Made by a program: the position numbers and the translations under genes | Source of the DNA: Devosia sp. A8/3-2 | Lineage (GTDB): Bacteria; Pseudomonadota; Alphaproteobacteria; Rhizobiales; Devosiaceae | Assembly (NCBI GenBank): GCA_025452255.1 | Contig: CP104974.1 | Span: 3,822,156 to 3,886,155, forward strand | DNA length: 64,000 nt | Reading direction: 5' to 3' | The notes under the pieces: model-generated | Seen by the model: only the letters and a program-made list of their open reading frames with translations | What the model was told of the DNA's origin: nothing | Database searches by the model: none | Shown: positions 39,848 to 49,388 of the stretch, one piece after another | Numbering within the stretch: position 1 is the stretch's first letter | How the letters are laid out: every line of letters starts with the position of its first letter

Positions 39848-40718
39848 GTGAGCACGGCAGCCGGACCACGCATCGGAGTAGCCCTTGGCGGCGGGTCGGC
39901 GCGCGGGCTGACCCATATTCCCTATATCGAGGCGATGGATGAGCTGGGGCTCAAGCCCTCGGTCATTTCGGGCACCTCGATCGGTGCGCTGATCGGAGCC
40001 GGTTGGGCCGCTGGCATGACCGGCGCGGAATTGCGCGAGCATTCCTTCAAGGTGCTGGGCACCATGAAGATCATCGCCACCAAACTGTGGGCCGCGCAGA
40101 TCCGCGGCATTAGCGGCATTCTCAAGAACGGCATTTCGATGCAGCTCGACGCCACCCACGTGGTGGATGCCTTTACCCCCGCCTATTTCCCCGCGAGTTC
40201 AAGGACCTCAAGATCCCGCTCTATGTGGTGGCGACCGATTTCCAGTCCCGGCACCGAGTCGTGTTCAATTCCGGCCTGTTGCGCCCCGCCATTGCCGGCT
40301 CAATCGCTATTCCCAGCCTCTTCCGGCCGGTGGTCTATGCCAATCACATCCCGGTCGATGGCGGCGTGGTCAATCCGCTGCCGCTCGACCGAGCCGATAT
40401 CGACACCGATTTCCTGATTGGCATCGACGTCAATGGCGACCCCTCCGAAGGCATTGCCAAGACCGATCACAAGCCGCTCGATATCTGGTTCGGCTCGGCC
40501 CAGATCATGATGCATTCGCTGACCGCCCATATGATGGCGGCCTATCCGCCCGACATCTATATCCGCCCCCACGTCACCAATTTCGCGCGCTGGAATTCTG
40601 GCGCGTCCACGAAATCGTCGCCAATGCCGAGCCCGAAAAAGAGCGCTTCAAGCGCCTGCTGGACACCAAGATCGAAGCCTATATCCAAGGCAAAGTGCCG
40701 GTGATCCAGAGCAATTGA
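39848..40718 (+). CDS. Patatin-like phospholipase (frameshifted)
   Basis: About 290 residues. Oxyanion motif GGGSARG, nucleophile elbow GTSIG and the DGG of the Ser-Asp dyad (PVDGGVVNPLPL) are all present, so it should be an active lipid acyl hydrolase. Breaks: near 40193 (TTCCCCGCG has C4 where C5 gives YFPREFKDLKIPLYVVATDF) and near 40592 (TGGAATTC for TGGGAATTC, giving EFWRVHEIVANAEPEKERF). The start is uncertain; GTG at 39848 is used, and residues upstream in the frame may belong. Confidence 0.88.
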
Positions 40719-40730
40719 GGGGGCGCCCGG

Positions 40731-40766
40731 CTCTCTCCGCTCTCTCCGCTCTCTCCGCTCTCACCG
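40731..40766. repeat. 9-bp tandem repeat, four copies
   Basis: CTCTCTCCG is repeated three times exactly and once with one change (CTCTCACCG), starting 13 bases after the patatin stop. Its pure C/T strand is prone to slippage, so copy number may vary between strains. Confidence 0.85.
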
Positions 40767-40796
40767 GCCCTCTACGCATCCACCGTTCTTTCCACA

Positions 40797-40892
40797 CCCA
40801 CCGTTCTCCCTCGGGCTTGACCCGAGGGCCACTCCCAGCCCGGCACAAGTGGCGAGAGGCCCTCGGGTCAAGCCCGAGGGAGAACGGTGGTT
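40797..40892. repeat. Dispersed palindromic repeat, family B, copy 3
   Basis: The arms CCACCGTTCTCCCTCGGGCTTGACC and GGTCAAGCCCGAGGGAGAACGGTGG are perfect inverted copies of about 25 bases (written in halves here: the match runs 40797-40822 and 40868-40892). It lies between convergent patatin and fabV. Confidence 0.85.
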
Positions 40893-40909
40893 GGAAACGG
40901 ATAGGAGGA

Positions 40910-42072
40910 TTAAACTTCGCGCGGATCAACATCCGCTGTGTAATCCACCCCACCAAGCCCAAAGCCAAACAGCTTCAAGAACTCGGCGCGATACGTTTTC
41001 AAATCCGCCAATTCCGGCAGCGTCTCGGTCGACAACAACGGCCAGCGGCGGACCATTTCGGCCTGCACGGTCGGCGACAGCTCCCAGTCGTCGACGCGCA
41101 GGCGGTGCGCCTCGTCGACCACCGGATCGGCCAGCTTGGTGCGGAACAGGCGGTCGATCTGCTCGATCGTACCTTCGTTCAACCCCATCTCGGCCATCAC
41201 CTTGAGCAGCAGCGTGCCATAGAGCGGCACCACCGGAATGGCGGAGCTGGCACGGGTCACCACGGCCTTGAGCGCCACGACATAGGCACTCGTGTCCCCG
41301 AACCGGCTGCGGATTTCCCCGGCAGCACGATCAAGATCGGCCTTGGCCACGCCCAGCGTGCCCTTGTGATAGATCGGCCGAGTCAGCTCGCTGCCCAGAT
41401 AGGTGTAGTTGAGCGTGGTGAAACCATCGGCCAGCACGCCGGCGTCGGCCAGCGCCGAAATCCACAGCTGCCAATCCTCGCCACCCATCACCTTGACGGT
41501 GGCGGCGGCTTCTTCGTCCGTTGCAGGCTCGATCACCACTTCGGAGACTTCCCCGGTCGCGGTATTGAGCGTCTTGGCGGCAACGGCGGCGCCGAAGGGC
41601 TTGATAGCGGAGCGATAGGTTTCCCCGTCGCCGGATCGGTGCGCACGGGCGAGGCCGAGCTATAAACGATCAGATCGATTTGGCCGAGATTTTGACGGAT
41701 CGCCTCAATGGTTTCGGCCTTGATGGCGTCCGAGAAGGCGTCGCCTTCAATGGTCAGCGCCAGCCGGCCGGCGGCCTTGGCGCGCTGCTCGAAAGCGCGG
41801 TTATTGTACCAGCCGGCGCTGGCGGTCTTGTTTTCGGCCGGTGGCTTTTCAAACGAAACGCCAACCGTGTCAGCGCCGCTGCCAAAGGTCGTGACGATCC
41901 GCGATGCCAGCCCATAGCCGGTCGAGCACCCCAGCACCAGCACCCGGCGGCGGGCCGAAGGGATCTCGCCCTTGACAACGACATGGTCGATCTGGCGCTG
42001 AACATTGGTGGCGCAACCGACGGGGTGCGCGGTGGTGCAGATGAAGCCGCGGATTTTGGGCTCGATGATCAT
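40910..42072 (-). CDS. fabV: Enoyl-ACP reductase FabV type (frameshifted)
   Basis: About 388 residues. It completes fatty acid elongation by reducing enoyl-ACP with NADH. Start MIIEPKIRGFICTTAHPVGC is diagnostic; the cofactor loop is LGCSTGYGLASRI; YSSASPVRTDPATG and TYLGSELTRPIYHKGTLGVAKADL (with the catalytic Lys) follow. The frame breaks near 41621: ACGGGGAAACC has four G where five give TGETYRSAIKPFGAAVAAKTL. FabV is naturally triclosan-tolerant in known cases. Confidence 0.93.
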
Positions 42073-42145
42073 GGGCTTGGGCTCCGAATGGTCTTGGCTT
42101 TGCCAATAGCGCGCCAAACGGCGCAGGGCTAGGGTGATGTCGGGT

Positions 42146-42601
42146 TTACTCGCTACGCAGTCCCCGGAAAAAGTCGCGCAACAGCGCCTCGGACCGGCTG
42201 GCGCCGATGCCGCCGATGACTTCCGGGTGATGATGGCAGGTGGGTTGCTCGAACAGCCGCACGCCATTCTCCACCGCCCCCGCCTTGATATCCTCGGCCG
42301 CGAAATAGACCCGCCGCAGCCGCACATGCGCAATCGCCCCCGCACACATGGCGCAGGGCTCCAGCGTCACATAGAGATCGCAACCATCCAGCCGCCCCGT
42401 GCCCCGCTTGGCCAAAGCCACCCGGATCGCCAGCATCTCAGCGTGGCTCGTCGGATCATTGAGCGCCTTCATCCGATTGCGCTCGGCGGCCAGCACAACG
42501 TCGCCCTCCATCACCACCGCACCAACCGGCGCTTCGCCATGCGCGGCGGCCTCCTCGGCCAAAGCAAGCGCCAGATCCATGGGTGAGCGTGAAGCGGTCA
42601 T
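42146..42601 (-). CDS. tadA: tRNA-specific adenosine deaminase
   Basis: 151 residues, intact. Zinc site: His53-Ala-Glu55 and Pro82-Cys83-Ala-Met-Cys86, the cytidine deaminase fold signature. TadA makes inosine at the wobble position of tRNA-Arg(ACG) and is essential. It lies between the LysR gene and fabV on the same strand. Confidence 0.93.
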   Translation of the reverse strand: MTASRSPMDLALALAEEAAAHGEAPVGAVVMEGDVVLAAERNRMKALNDPTSHAEMLAIRVALAKRGTGRLDGCDLYVTLEPCAMCAGAIAHVRLRRVYFAAEDIKAGAVENGVRLFEQPTCHHHPEVIGGIGASRSEALLRDFFRGLRSE

Positions 42602-42609
42602 GGCTCTTC

Positions 42610-43503
42610 CTAGCCGTTTGCCTGCGCGCTGCCAACCGGGGCCAGAAACGCCTCGGCCGCCTTGGTGCGATAGCGCTCCTTGTGCCGCAACAGATAAAAA
42701 CTGCGCCGCACAATAGGCAGATCGACCACTGTCAGCAGCCCAGCCACCACCCGCGCCCGCGCCACGGCCCGCGACACCAAAGTCGCCCCCAGCCCCGCCT
42801 CGACAACACCCAGCACCGCCTCATTACCCGGCAGCACCATGGCAATATCGAGCGCCGCCGCATTGATCCCCGCCCTCGCAATCATACCGTCAAACGCCGC
42901 CCGCGTGCCCGACCCCGCCTCGCGCAACACCCATGCCGTGCCGCCATAACCCGCCGCCTGCGCCACACCCGGCACCACCCGGGCATGCCCGGCCCCGACC
43001 ACCACGATCATCTCATCCTGATCGAGCAGGTCCACGCTCAGCGCCGGCCGGTTCACCTGCCCCTCCACCAGCCCCAATTCGGCCAGCCCGCTCTCGACCC
43101 CATCGGCCACATGGTCGGTATTGCTGAACGCCATATCCAGTTCGATATGCGGATGCATCTGCCGATAGGCCACGAGCCGCCGCGGCAGCCAGTAATCCGC
43201 CACGGTCTGGCTCGCCATCACCGACAGCCGCCCCCGCAACAGCCGTGACAGATCATCCAGCGCCCCTTGCGCCGCCTTGGCCCGATCCAACACCGCCTGC
43301 GCCTCGGGCAGAAACGTCCGCCCCGCCTCATTGAGCACAATGGACCGCCCCACCCGGTCGAACAGCGTCACCCCATGCCGGCTCTCCAGCGCCGAAACCG
43401 CCGCACTCACCGCCGATTGCGTCATATGCAGCCCCTCCGCCGCCCGCGTGATGTGCTGACGCTCCACGACGGCCAGAAAAATGCGCAATTGTTCAAGGGT
43501 CAT
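42610..43503 (-). CDS. LysR-family regulator, probably of the divergent TDT transporter
   Basis: 297 residues, intact. N-terminal helix-turn-helix (HITRAAEGLHMTQSAVSAAVSALESRHGVTLF) with the effector domain similar to the CysB/CbbR side of the family. It is 101 bases from, and divergent to, a TehA-like transporter gene, so it likely controls that gene. The effector could be a sulfur compound (inference). Confidence 0.85.
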   Translation of the reverse strand: MTLEQLRIFLAVVERQHITRAAEGLHMTQSAVSAAVSALESRHGVTLFDRVGRSIVLNEAGRTFLPEAQAVLDRAKAAQGALDDLSRLLRGRLSVMASQTVADYWLPRRLVAYRQMHPHIELDMAFSNTDHVADGVESGLAELGLVEGQVNRPALSVDLLDQDEMIVVVGAGHARVVPGVAQAAGYGGTAWVLREAGSGTRAAFDGMIARAGINAAALDIAMVLPGNEAVLGVVEAGLGATLVSRAVARARVVAGLLTVVDLPIVRRSFYLLRHKERYRTKAAEAFLAPVGSAQANG

Positions 43504-43604
43504 CGCCGCTCACCAATCAATCGATATTCTCGAATGATCTCACATAAATCATGCGTTGGAAACGAACATAGCTTCGGCGTTATTGCTCGACGCAGAGGTT
43601 CCCC

Positions 43605-44734
43605 ATGTCCATCGCCGTCGCCAGCATTCGCCCATTCTCCCGCCTCGCCACCCCGGCCGATGCGGTGCGCTTTTTCACGCCCAACTGGTTCGCCGCCACC
43701 ATGGGCACCGGCATTCTGGCGATCGCCCCGGGCCAATTCCCCGATCTGCCGCTGCTCTTTGCCGCCGGCACGGCGCTCTGGCTATTCAATGTCGCGCTGT
43801 TCGCCCTCTTCACCGCGCTTTATGCCACCCGCTGGATCACCCATTTTTCCGGCGCCAAGCGCATTTTGGCGCATTCGAGCATGTCCATGTCGCTGGGCTG
43901 CATTCCCATGGGCACGGCGACCATCATCAACGGCGCCGTCCTGTTCGGCATCCCTGCCTTCGGCACAGCCATCATCCCGATCGCTCATGGCCTGTGGTGG
44001 CTCGATGCGGCACTGGCGCTGGCCTGCGGCATTGGCGTGCCCTTCATGATGTTCACCCGCCAGAGCCATTCGCCCCATCAGATGACCGCGATCTGGCTGC
44101 TGCCCATCGTCGCCGCCGAGGTTACGGCCGCCAGCGGCGCCCTGCTCCTGCCCCATCTGGGCCCCGCTGATCAGCTGACCATCACCTTGCTCAGTTATTG
44201 CCTCTGGGCCTGTTCGGTCCCGCTGGCTTTGGGCATGCTTGTCGTGCTGGTGGTGCGGATGATTGTGCACAATCTGCCCGAGGCCAATATGGCCAGCTCC
44301 TGCTGGCTGGCTTTGGGCCCCATCGCCACCGGCGCGCTCGGCATGCTGCTACTGGCCGAGCATGCGCCCCAGTGCTCGAAGCCCATGGCACAGGCGCCTA
44401 TGCAGGCGCCGTCGGCGGCGCAAGCTTCCTCATCGCCGTGCTGCTCTGGGGCTATAGCCTGTGGTGGCTGGGCATGGCGGGCCTGATCACCCTGCGCTAT
44501 TTCCGCGGTGACGTGCCGTTCAATCTGGGCTGGTGGGCCTTCACCTTCCCGCTGGGTGTCTATGCCGTCACCACGCTGAAACTCGCCCATATATTGCCGT
44601 TTGCGCCGCTCATGGTGTTTGGCAATGTGCTGGTTGGCGCGCTGGCTTTGGTGTGGCTCATCGTGGCCGCGCGCACCGTTTCGGGAGCTCGGCGCGGCGA
44701 TCTGTTCTCGGCGCCGTGCCTCGTCGATGACTGA
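43605..44734 (+). CDS. TDT (TehA/SLAC1) family transporter (frameshifted)
   Basis: About 376 residues once repaired, with about ten hydrophobic helices. FFTPNWFAATMGTGILAIAP and SLGCIPMGTATIINGAVLF fit the tellurite/dicarboxylate/sulfite exporter family; some members export sulfite (Ssu1-like). The frame breaks near 44372 in the C-run of GCGCCCCAGTG; the second frame continues VLEAHGTGAYAGAVGGASFL. The neighbouring LysR gene suggests substrate-induced expression. Confidence 0.85.
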
Positions 44735-44809
44735 GCCGGTGAAAACGGGGAAACCGGGTCGGAAACTCCCCCGCCATCACCTATATTCTCCCCTCAGGAG
44801 AATCGATCC

Positions 44810-46643
44810 TTGCCCATTCGCCAGCTTCCCGAAGATCTGATCAACCGCATCGCCGCCGGCGAGGTGGTGGAGCGGCCTGCCAGCGTGGTCAAGGAATTGG
44901 TGGAAAACGCCATCGATGCCGGCGCCAGCCGCATCGTGGTCACCACGGCCGGCGGCGGCAAAGCACTGATGCGCATCGAGGATGACGGCCATGGCATGGA
45001 CCGAGCCGATCTCGTCCTCTCGGTCGAGCGCCACGCCACCTCCAAGCTCAGCGCCGACGATCTCGACGATATCCGCACCCTAGGCTTTCGCGGCGAGGCA
45101 CTGGCCTCCATCGGCTCGGTTGCCGAGCTGAGCGTCTCGTCCCGTCCCGCCAATGCCGAAAGCGGCTTGCGCATCGAAGTGCGCAGTGGGGTGCGCACCG
45201 GTCCTGTACCGCAAGCAATGAACCGGGGCACCGTCGTCGAGGTCAAGAATCTCTTCGGCAATGTTCCGGCGCGGCTGAAATTTTTGAAGACCGATAGGGC
45301 CGAGGCCGGGGCCATTACCGATGTGATGAAACGCCTCGCCATGGCCAATCCGGGCGTACATTTCGTGCTCAACGGCACCGACCGCTCCCCCCAATTGGCC
45401 CGCCGTCAGCGGCACCGGCGCGCTGGAAGCCGAGCTGGCTCAGGTCATTGGCGATGATTTCGCTCAAAACGCCGTGCGGCTGGCGACCTCGCGCCATGGC
45501 GTGGTCGTAGCGGGGCTCGCGGGCCTGCCCACCTATACCCGCGCCAATTCGCTCAGCCAGTTCTACTTCGTCAATGGCCGCTCGGTGCGCGACAAGGTGT
45601 TGGTCGGCGCCATCCGCGCCGCCTATGCCGATTACACCTTCCGCGACCGCTTCCCGGTCGTCGCCCTCTATATCGCCATCGACCCGGCCGAGGTTGACGT
45701 CAATGTCCACCCAGCCAAGGCCGAACTACGCTTCCGCGATGCCGGCGCCGTGCGCAGCGCCGTCATCCGCGCCATCGGCGAGGCGCTGACTGCTGCCGGT
45801 TTCAAGGCCTCCACCAGCGTTGCCGACGATATTTTGGGGGCGTTCACAGCGCCACAATATGCAACCGCCCCTGCCGGTGCGCCCCCGCAACGCCGTGACT
45901 TTACCCGCCCGGCCATGCCCTTCGCCAGCTACGATCGCGTTTCGGGTTATGGCAGCGCCAACCCGTTCTCGCCCCAATATGGCGCCCAGCAGCAGGGCAT
46001 TGAAGGCCTCAACGAGCCCAGCGCCCGCGTCGAGAGCGAAGCCGCACCGGCACTGATGGAATTTCCCCTCGGCACTGCCCGCGCGCAGATGTTCGACAAT
46101 TTCATCATCGCCCAGAACAGCGAAGGCCTGTTGCTGGTCGATCAGCACGCCGCCCATGAACGCTCGGTCTATGAGCGCTTCAAGGCCCAGCTCGCCTCCG
46201 GCCCCGTGCCTAGCCGGGCCCAGCTCATCCCCCTCGTCATCGAGCTACCCGAAGAAGATTGCGCCCGCCTCGAAGACGCCGCCCCAGACCTTGAACGCTT
46301 CGGCCTTTATCTCGAACGCTTCGGCCCCCGCGCCATCGCCGTGCGCGAGACCCCGGCTCTGCTCGGCAATTCCGACATAGAGGGCTCGGTGCGTGACGTA
46401 GCCGATGGTCTGGCCGAATGGGACACCTCCAGCGCCGTTGCCGACCGCATGGACGAGATCATCGCCCGCATGGCCTGCCACGGCTCCGTCCGCTCCGGCC
46501 GCCGCCTGCGCGTCGACGAAATGAACGCCCTGCTCCGCGACATGGAAGCCACCCCCCATTCCGGCCAATGCATCCACGGCCGCCCCACCTATGTCGAGCT
46601 CAAGCAGAAAGACATCGAGCGGTTGTTCGGGCGCAGCCGGTAA
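44810..46643 (+). CDS. mutL: DNA mismatch repair endonuclease MutL (frameshifted)
   Basis: About 611 residues. GHKL ATPase N-terminus: [21 protein letters not shown] and [13 protein letters not shown]-terminal endonuclease site [14 protein letters not shown] (DQHAxxExxxxE) plus ACHGSVRSG and QCIHGRP are present, so this MutL should nick DNA. The frame breaks near 45402 (GGCCCGCC, probably one extra C; repaired [21 protein letters not shown]). TTG start at 44810 with CAGGAG nine bases upstream. Confidence 0.95.
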
Positions 46644-46658
46644 CATCTCAACCAACCA

Positions 46659-46762
46659 CGGTGTCATCCCGGCGCAGGCCGGGATCCATGCTGAAGGCCA
46701 TCAACCACATCCAGCTTGGGGAGAGAGCACAGCATGGATTCCGGCCTGCGCCGGAATGACAT
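46659..46762. repeat. Dispersed palindromic repeat, family A, copy 3
   Basis: Left arm GGTGTCATCCCGGCGCAGGCC and right arm GGCCTGCGCCGGAATGACA. The 449-base gap mutL-citrate synthase holds families A, B and C side by side and nothing else recognised. Confidence 0.85.
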
Positions 46763-46822
46763 GTGCAGGTGGAATTAGATGCCGCCACACCCACCGGCCC
46801 ATATACTTCGATCTCCCCACAC

Positions 46823-46917
46823 CCACCGCATCTCCCTCGGGCTTGACCCGAGGGCCATTCCCAACCCGGCACAAGCGGCGAGTGGCCCTCGGGTCAAGCC
46901 CGAGGGAGAGCCGGTGT
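46823..46917. repeat. Dispersed palindromic repeat, family B, copy 4
   Basis: CTCCCTCGGGCTTGACCCGAGGG and CCCTCGGGTCAAGCCCGAGGGAG around CCCGGCACAAGCGGCGAG; the centre matches copies at 38242 and 40797. Confidence 0.85.
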
Positions 46918-46975
46918 TTGGGATGGATCGGTGATCATTCCAAACAGCTAGATCACGCCACACCCACCGGCCCAG

Positions 46976-47072
46976 CACCTCCCCCTTGACGGGGAGGTTG
47001 GGAGGGGGTGCGTGGGCCCCGATGTACCGGGCTCTCATCCCCCTCCCTGACCCTCCCCGCAAGGGGAGGGTG
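46976..47072. repeat. Dispersed repeat, family C, copy 4
   Basis: Two hairpins: CCTCCCCCTTGACGGGGAGG with GTTGGGAGGGGGTG, and CCCTCCCCGCAAGGGGAGGG, joined by GGGCCCCGATGTACCGGGCTC. A very similar but reverse-ordered block lies at 52058-52160. Confidence 0.8.
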
Positions 47073-47092
47073 ACGACTGGCAGTTCAGCGCA

Positions 47093-48170
47093 TCAAGCCG
47101 CCAACGGCCCAATATATTTCGACTGCGGCCGGATCAGCCGACCATGATCAATCTGCTCGCGCGCATGACCAATCCACCCCCCAACACGCCCCGCAGCAAA
47201 CACGCAGGTAAACGCCTCACGCGGCAGGCCAAGCGCCTCCAGCAACAGCGCCGTATAGAACTCCACATTGGTCTCCAGCGCCCGATCAGGCTTTTTCTGC
47301 CGCAGTAGAGCCAGTGCCGAACGTTCAACGGCCTCTGCCAGTGCCAGCCGCTCCGCCGGCACCGCACCCGCCTCGGCCAGTTGCCGCAATGCAGTCTTGA
47401 GCGCATCAGCGCGCGGATCGCTTGCACGCGATAGATGCGGTGGCCAAAGCCCATCAGCCGTTCGCCGCGCGCCAGTTCGGCCACCAGCCATGGTTCAGCT
47501 TGGTCAGGCGTGCCGATAGCGTCCAGCATATCGAGTACCGGACCGAGCGCGCCACCATGCAGCGGGCCCTTGAGGGCGCTCAGAGCGGCCAAAATCGCCG
47601 AGGTCAGCCCGGCGCGGGTCGAGGCCACCACGCGGGCGGCAAAGGTTGAGGCATTGAGCCCGTGGTCGGATACCGTCACCAGATAGGTATCGAGCGCATT
47701 GACCTGCGCCTGACTCGGCGCGCTACCCGTCAGCATGGCCAGCATATCGGCCGCATGACCAAGCGTGTCGCTGGGCGCCACAACCGGCAGTCCCTGCTGC
47801 AAGCGCAGCAAAGCGGGCGTGAATACCGCCGGGGCAGCCAGCAGCCGATAGGCGGTGTCACGGTCTTCGCCATCGGGCAGCCGGGCGATCATCGCACGCA
47901 GGCCCTCGATGGGGCTCAGCGCCAGAATGGCGGCGTCGACGCCCTCGATATAGGCATGCACTTCCTTGCGGGCCGCAGCCGGTGGCGGGCGATGGTGGCC
48001 ACGTCCGCTTCAAGGAAATCGCCAAGCAACAAAGCCAGCATGGCCTCATAGCTGGTGTGCCCCGCCAGCGCGTCGAGCGAATGGCCGGCGATGATCAGCC
48101 GTCCATTGAGCCCATCCACATCCGACAGCATGGTTTCGGCTGCGATTACGTCGTCCAATCCAGAGATCAT
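47093..48170 (-). CDS. Citrate synthase/methylcitrate synthase family protein A (two frameshifts)
   Basis: About 360 residues. Catalytic blocks SDHGLNASTFAARV, GPLHGGALGPVLDML, GFGHRIYRVQDPRAD and RVGGWIGHAREQ are present. At the usual catalytic aspartate it reads NVEFYTALLL (Glu). It may condense an acyl-CoA with oxaloacetate; true citrate synthase of the TCA cycle is probably encoded elsewhere (inference from the short form). Breaks near 47425 and 47955. Divergent to a second paralogue at 48255. Confidence 0.8.
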
Positions 48171-48254
48171 CTTGTTTCTCCTCTGCTTCATGGGGTAAAT
48201 GGGCTTGCTCAAGGTTGACGTCAATCTTGATGCTACTGATCAATGTGAGGTTCC

Positions 48255-49388
48255 ATGGGCTGGATCACGGCAGAGCAGGCCTTGCAGCGTTTGGGCACCA
48301 AGCCGCAGACGCTTTACGCCAATGTCAGTCGCGGCCGGATCGCGGCCAAGCCCGACGCGGCCGATCCGCGCCGCAGTCTCTACAGCACCGAGGATATCGA
48401 CCGGCTCGCCAGCCGCCAGCATGGCCGCCGCAAGGCCGAGACCGTGGCGGCGCAGTCCATTGCCCAGGGCGACCCGGTGCTGCCGACGACGATTTCGACC
48501 GTGCAGGACGGCCGGCTCTACTATCGCGGCGAGGACGCGGCGGTGTTGTCGCGCACGGCCGATCTCGAGGCCGTGGCGGGCCTGCTCTGGGGCGGCAAGC
48601 GGCCGCGCTTTCCCATCATGCCGGGCGAAGAAACCGCGGGCCTGCCGCAAGCCTTCACCGTGCTCGGGCGCCTCGCCGCCAGCGATATGCCCACGCTAGG
48701 GCGCGGCAGTGCCGTCTTGCATGCCGACGCGGCGCAGGTGATGGGCGCGGTGTCCCGCGCACTGGCCGGCTCGACGGCAACCGAATTGACCGCCCATGAG
48801 CGCCTCGCCCGCCATTGGCATCGCCCCGAGGCCGCCGACATCATAAGGCGGGCCCCGGTGCTATTGGCCGAGCATGAACTCAACGCCTCGACCTTTTGCG
48901 CCCGCGTCACCGTATCGACCGGCGCACCCCTCTCGGCGGCGGTTTTGTCGGGCCTCTGTACCCTGAGCGGCCCACTACATGGTGGTGCGGCGGCGGCGAT
49001 GGATGAGCTGGTCGATGCAGCCAGCCGCCTCGGCCCGGAACAAGCCATACACCTCAGCCTGCGGCAAGGACGCGCCCTGCCCTGTTTCGGCCACCGCCTC
49101 TATCCCCATGGCGATGTCCGCGCCGCAGAATTGCTGGCCCAGTTCGAGGCCCCGCCGCTCTATCGCGAGCTAGCGGCAATTGGTGAGGCCTTAGTGGGCG
49201 AAAAGCCCAATATCGATTTCGCGCTCTCGGCCATGGCCGCCGCCTTCAACCTGCCGCCAGCGGCACCCTTGATCATCTTCACATTGGCCCGCTCGGTGGG
49301 CTGGCTGGCCCATGCGCTCGAGCAGATCGAGACCGGATCACTGATCCGGCCCCGGGCGCGTTATGTGGGCACCGCTCCGGCCTATTGA
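48255..49388 (+). CDS. Citrate synthase family protein B with N-terminal helix-turn-helix
   Basis: 377 residues, intact. Residues 1-55 ([24 protein letters not shown]...[18 protein letters not shown]) form an excisionase/MerR-like winged helix. From about residue 70 a citrate synthase domain follows, with [37 protein letters not shown] and [11 protein letters not shown], so His and Asp catalytic residues remain. Divergent from paralogue A, with 84 bases between them. The DNA-binding part could let it sense or control its own locus (inference). Its stop overlaps the edd stop. Confidence 0.82.
   Translation: MGWITAEQALQRLGTKPQTLYANVSRGRIAAKPDAADPRRSLYSTEDIDRLASRQHGRRKAETVAAQSIAQGDPVLPTTISTVQDGRLYYRGEDAAVLSRTADLEAVAGLLWGGKRPRFPIMPGEETAGLPQAFTVLGRLAASDMPTLGRGSAVLHADAAQVMGAVSRALAGSTATELTAHERLARHWHRPEAADIIRRAPVLLAEHELNASTFCARVTVSTGAPLSAAVLSGLCTLSGPLHGGAAAAMDELVDAASRLGPEQAIHLSLRQGRALPCFGHRLYPHGDVRAAELLAQFEAPPLYRELAAIGEALVGEKPNIDFALSAMAAAFNLPPAAPLIIFTLARSVGWLAHALEQIETGSLIRPRARYVGTAPAY

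Noticed and set aside
40715-41665. 316-codon plus-strand frame after the patatin gene
   Set aside because: Starts in tandem and palindromic repeats and continues antisense to fabV.
38119-46917. CRISPR-like array from repeated palindromes
   Set aside because: Copies are isolated, kilobases apart, without regular spacers or cas genes.
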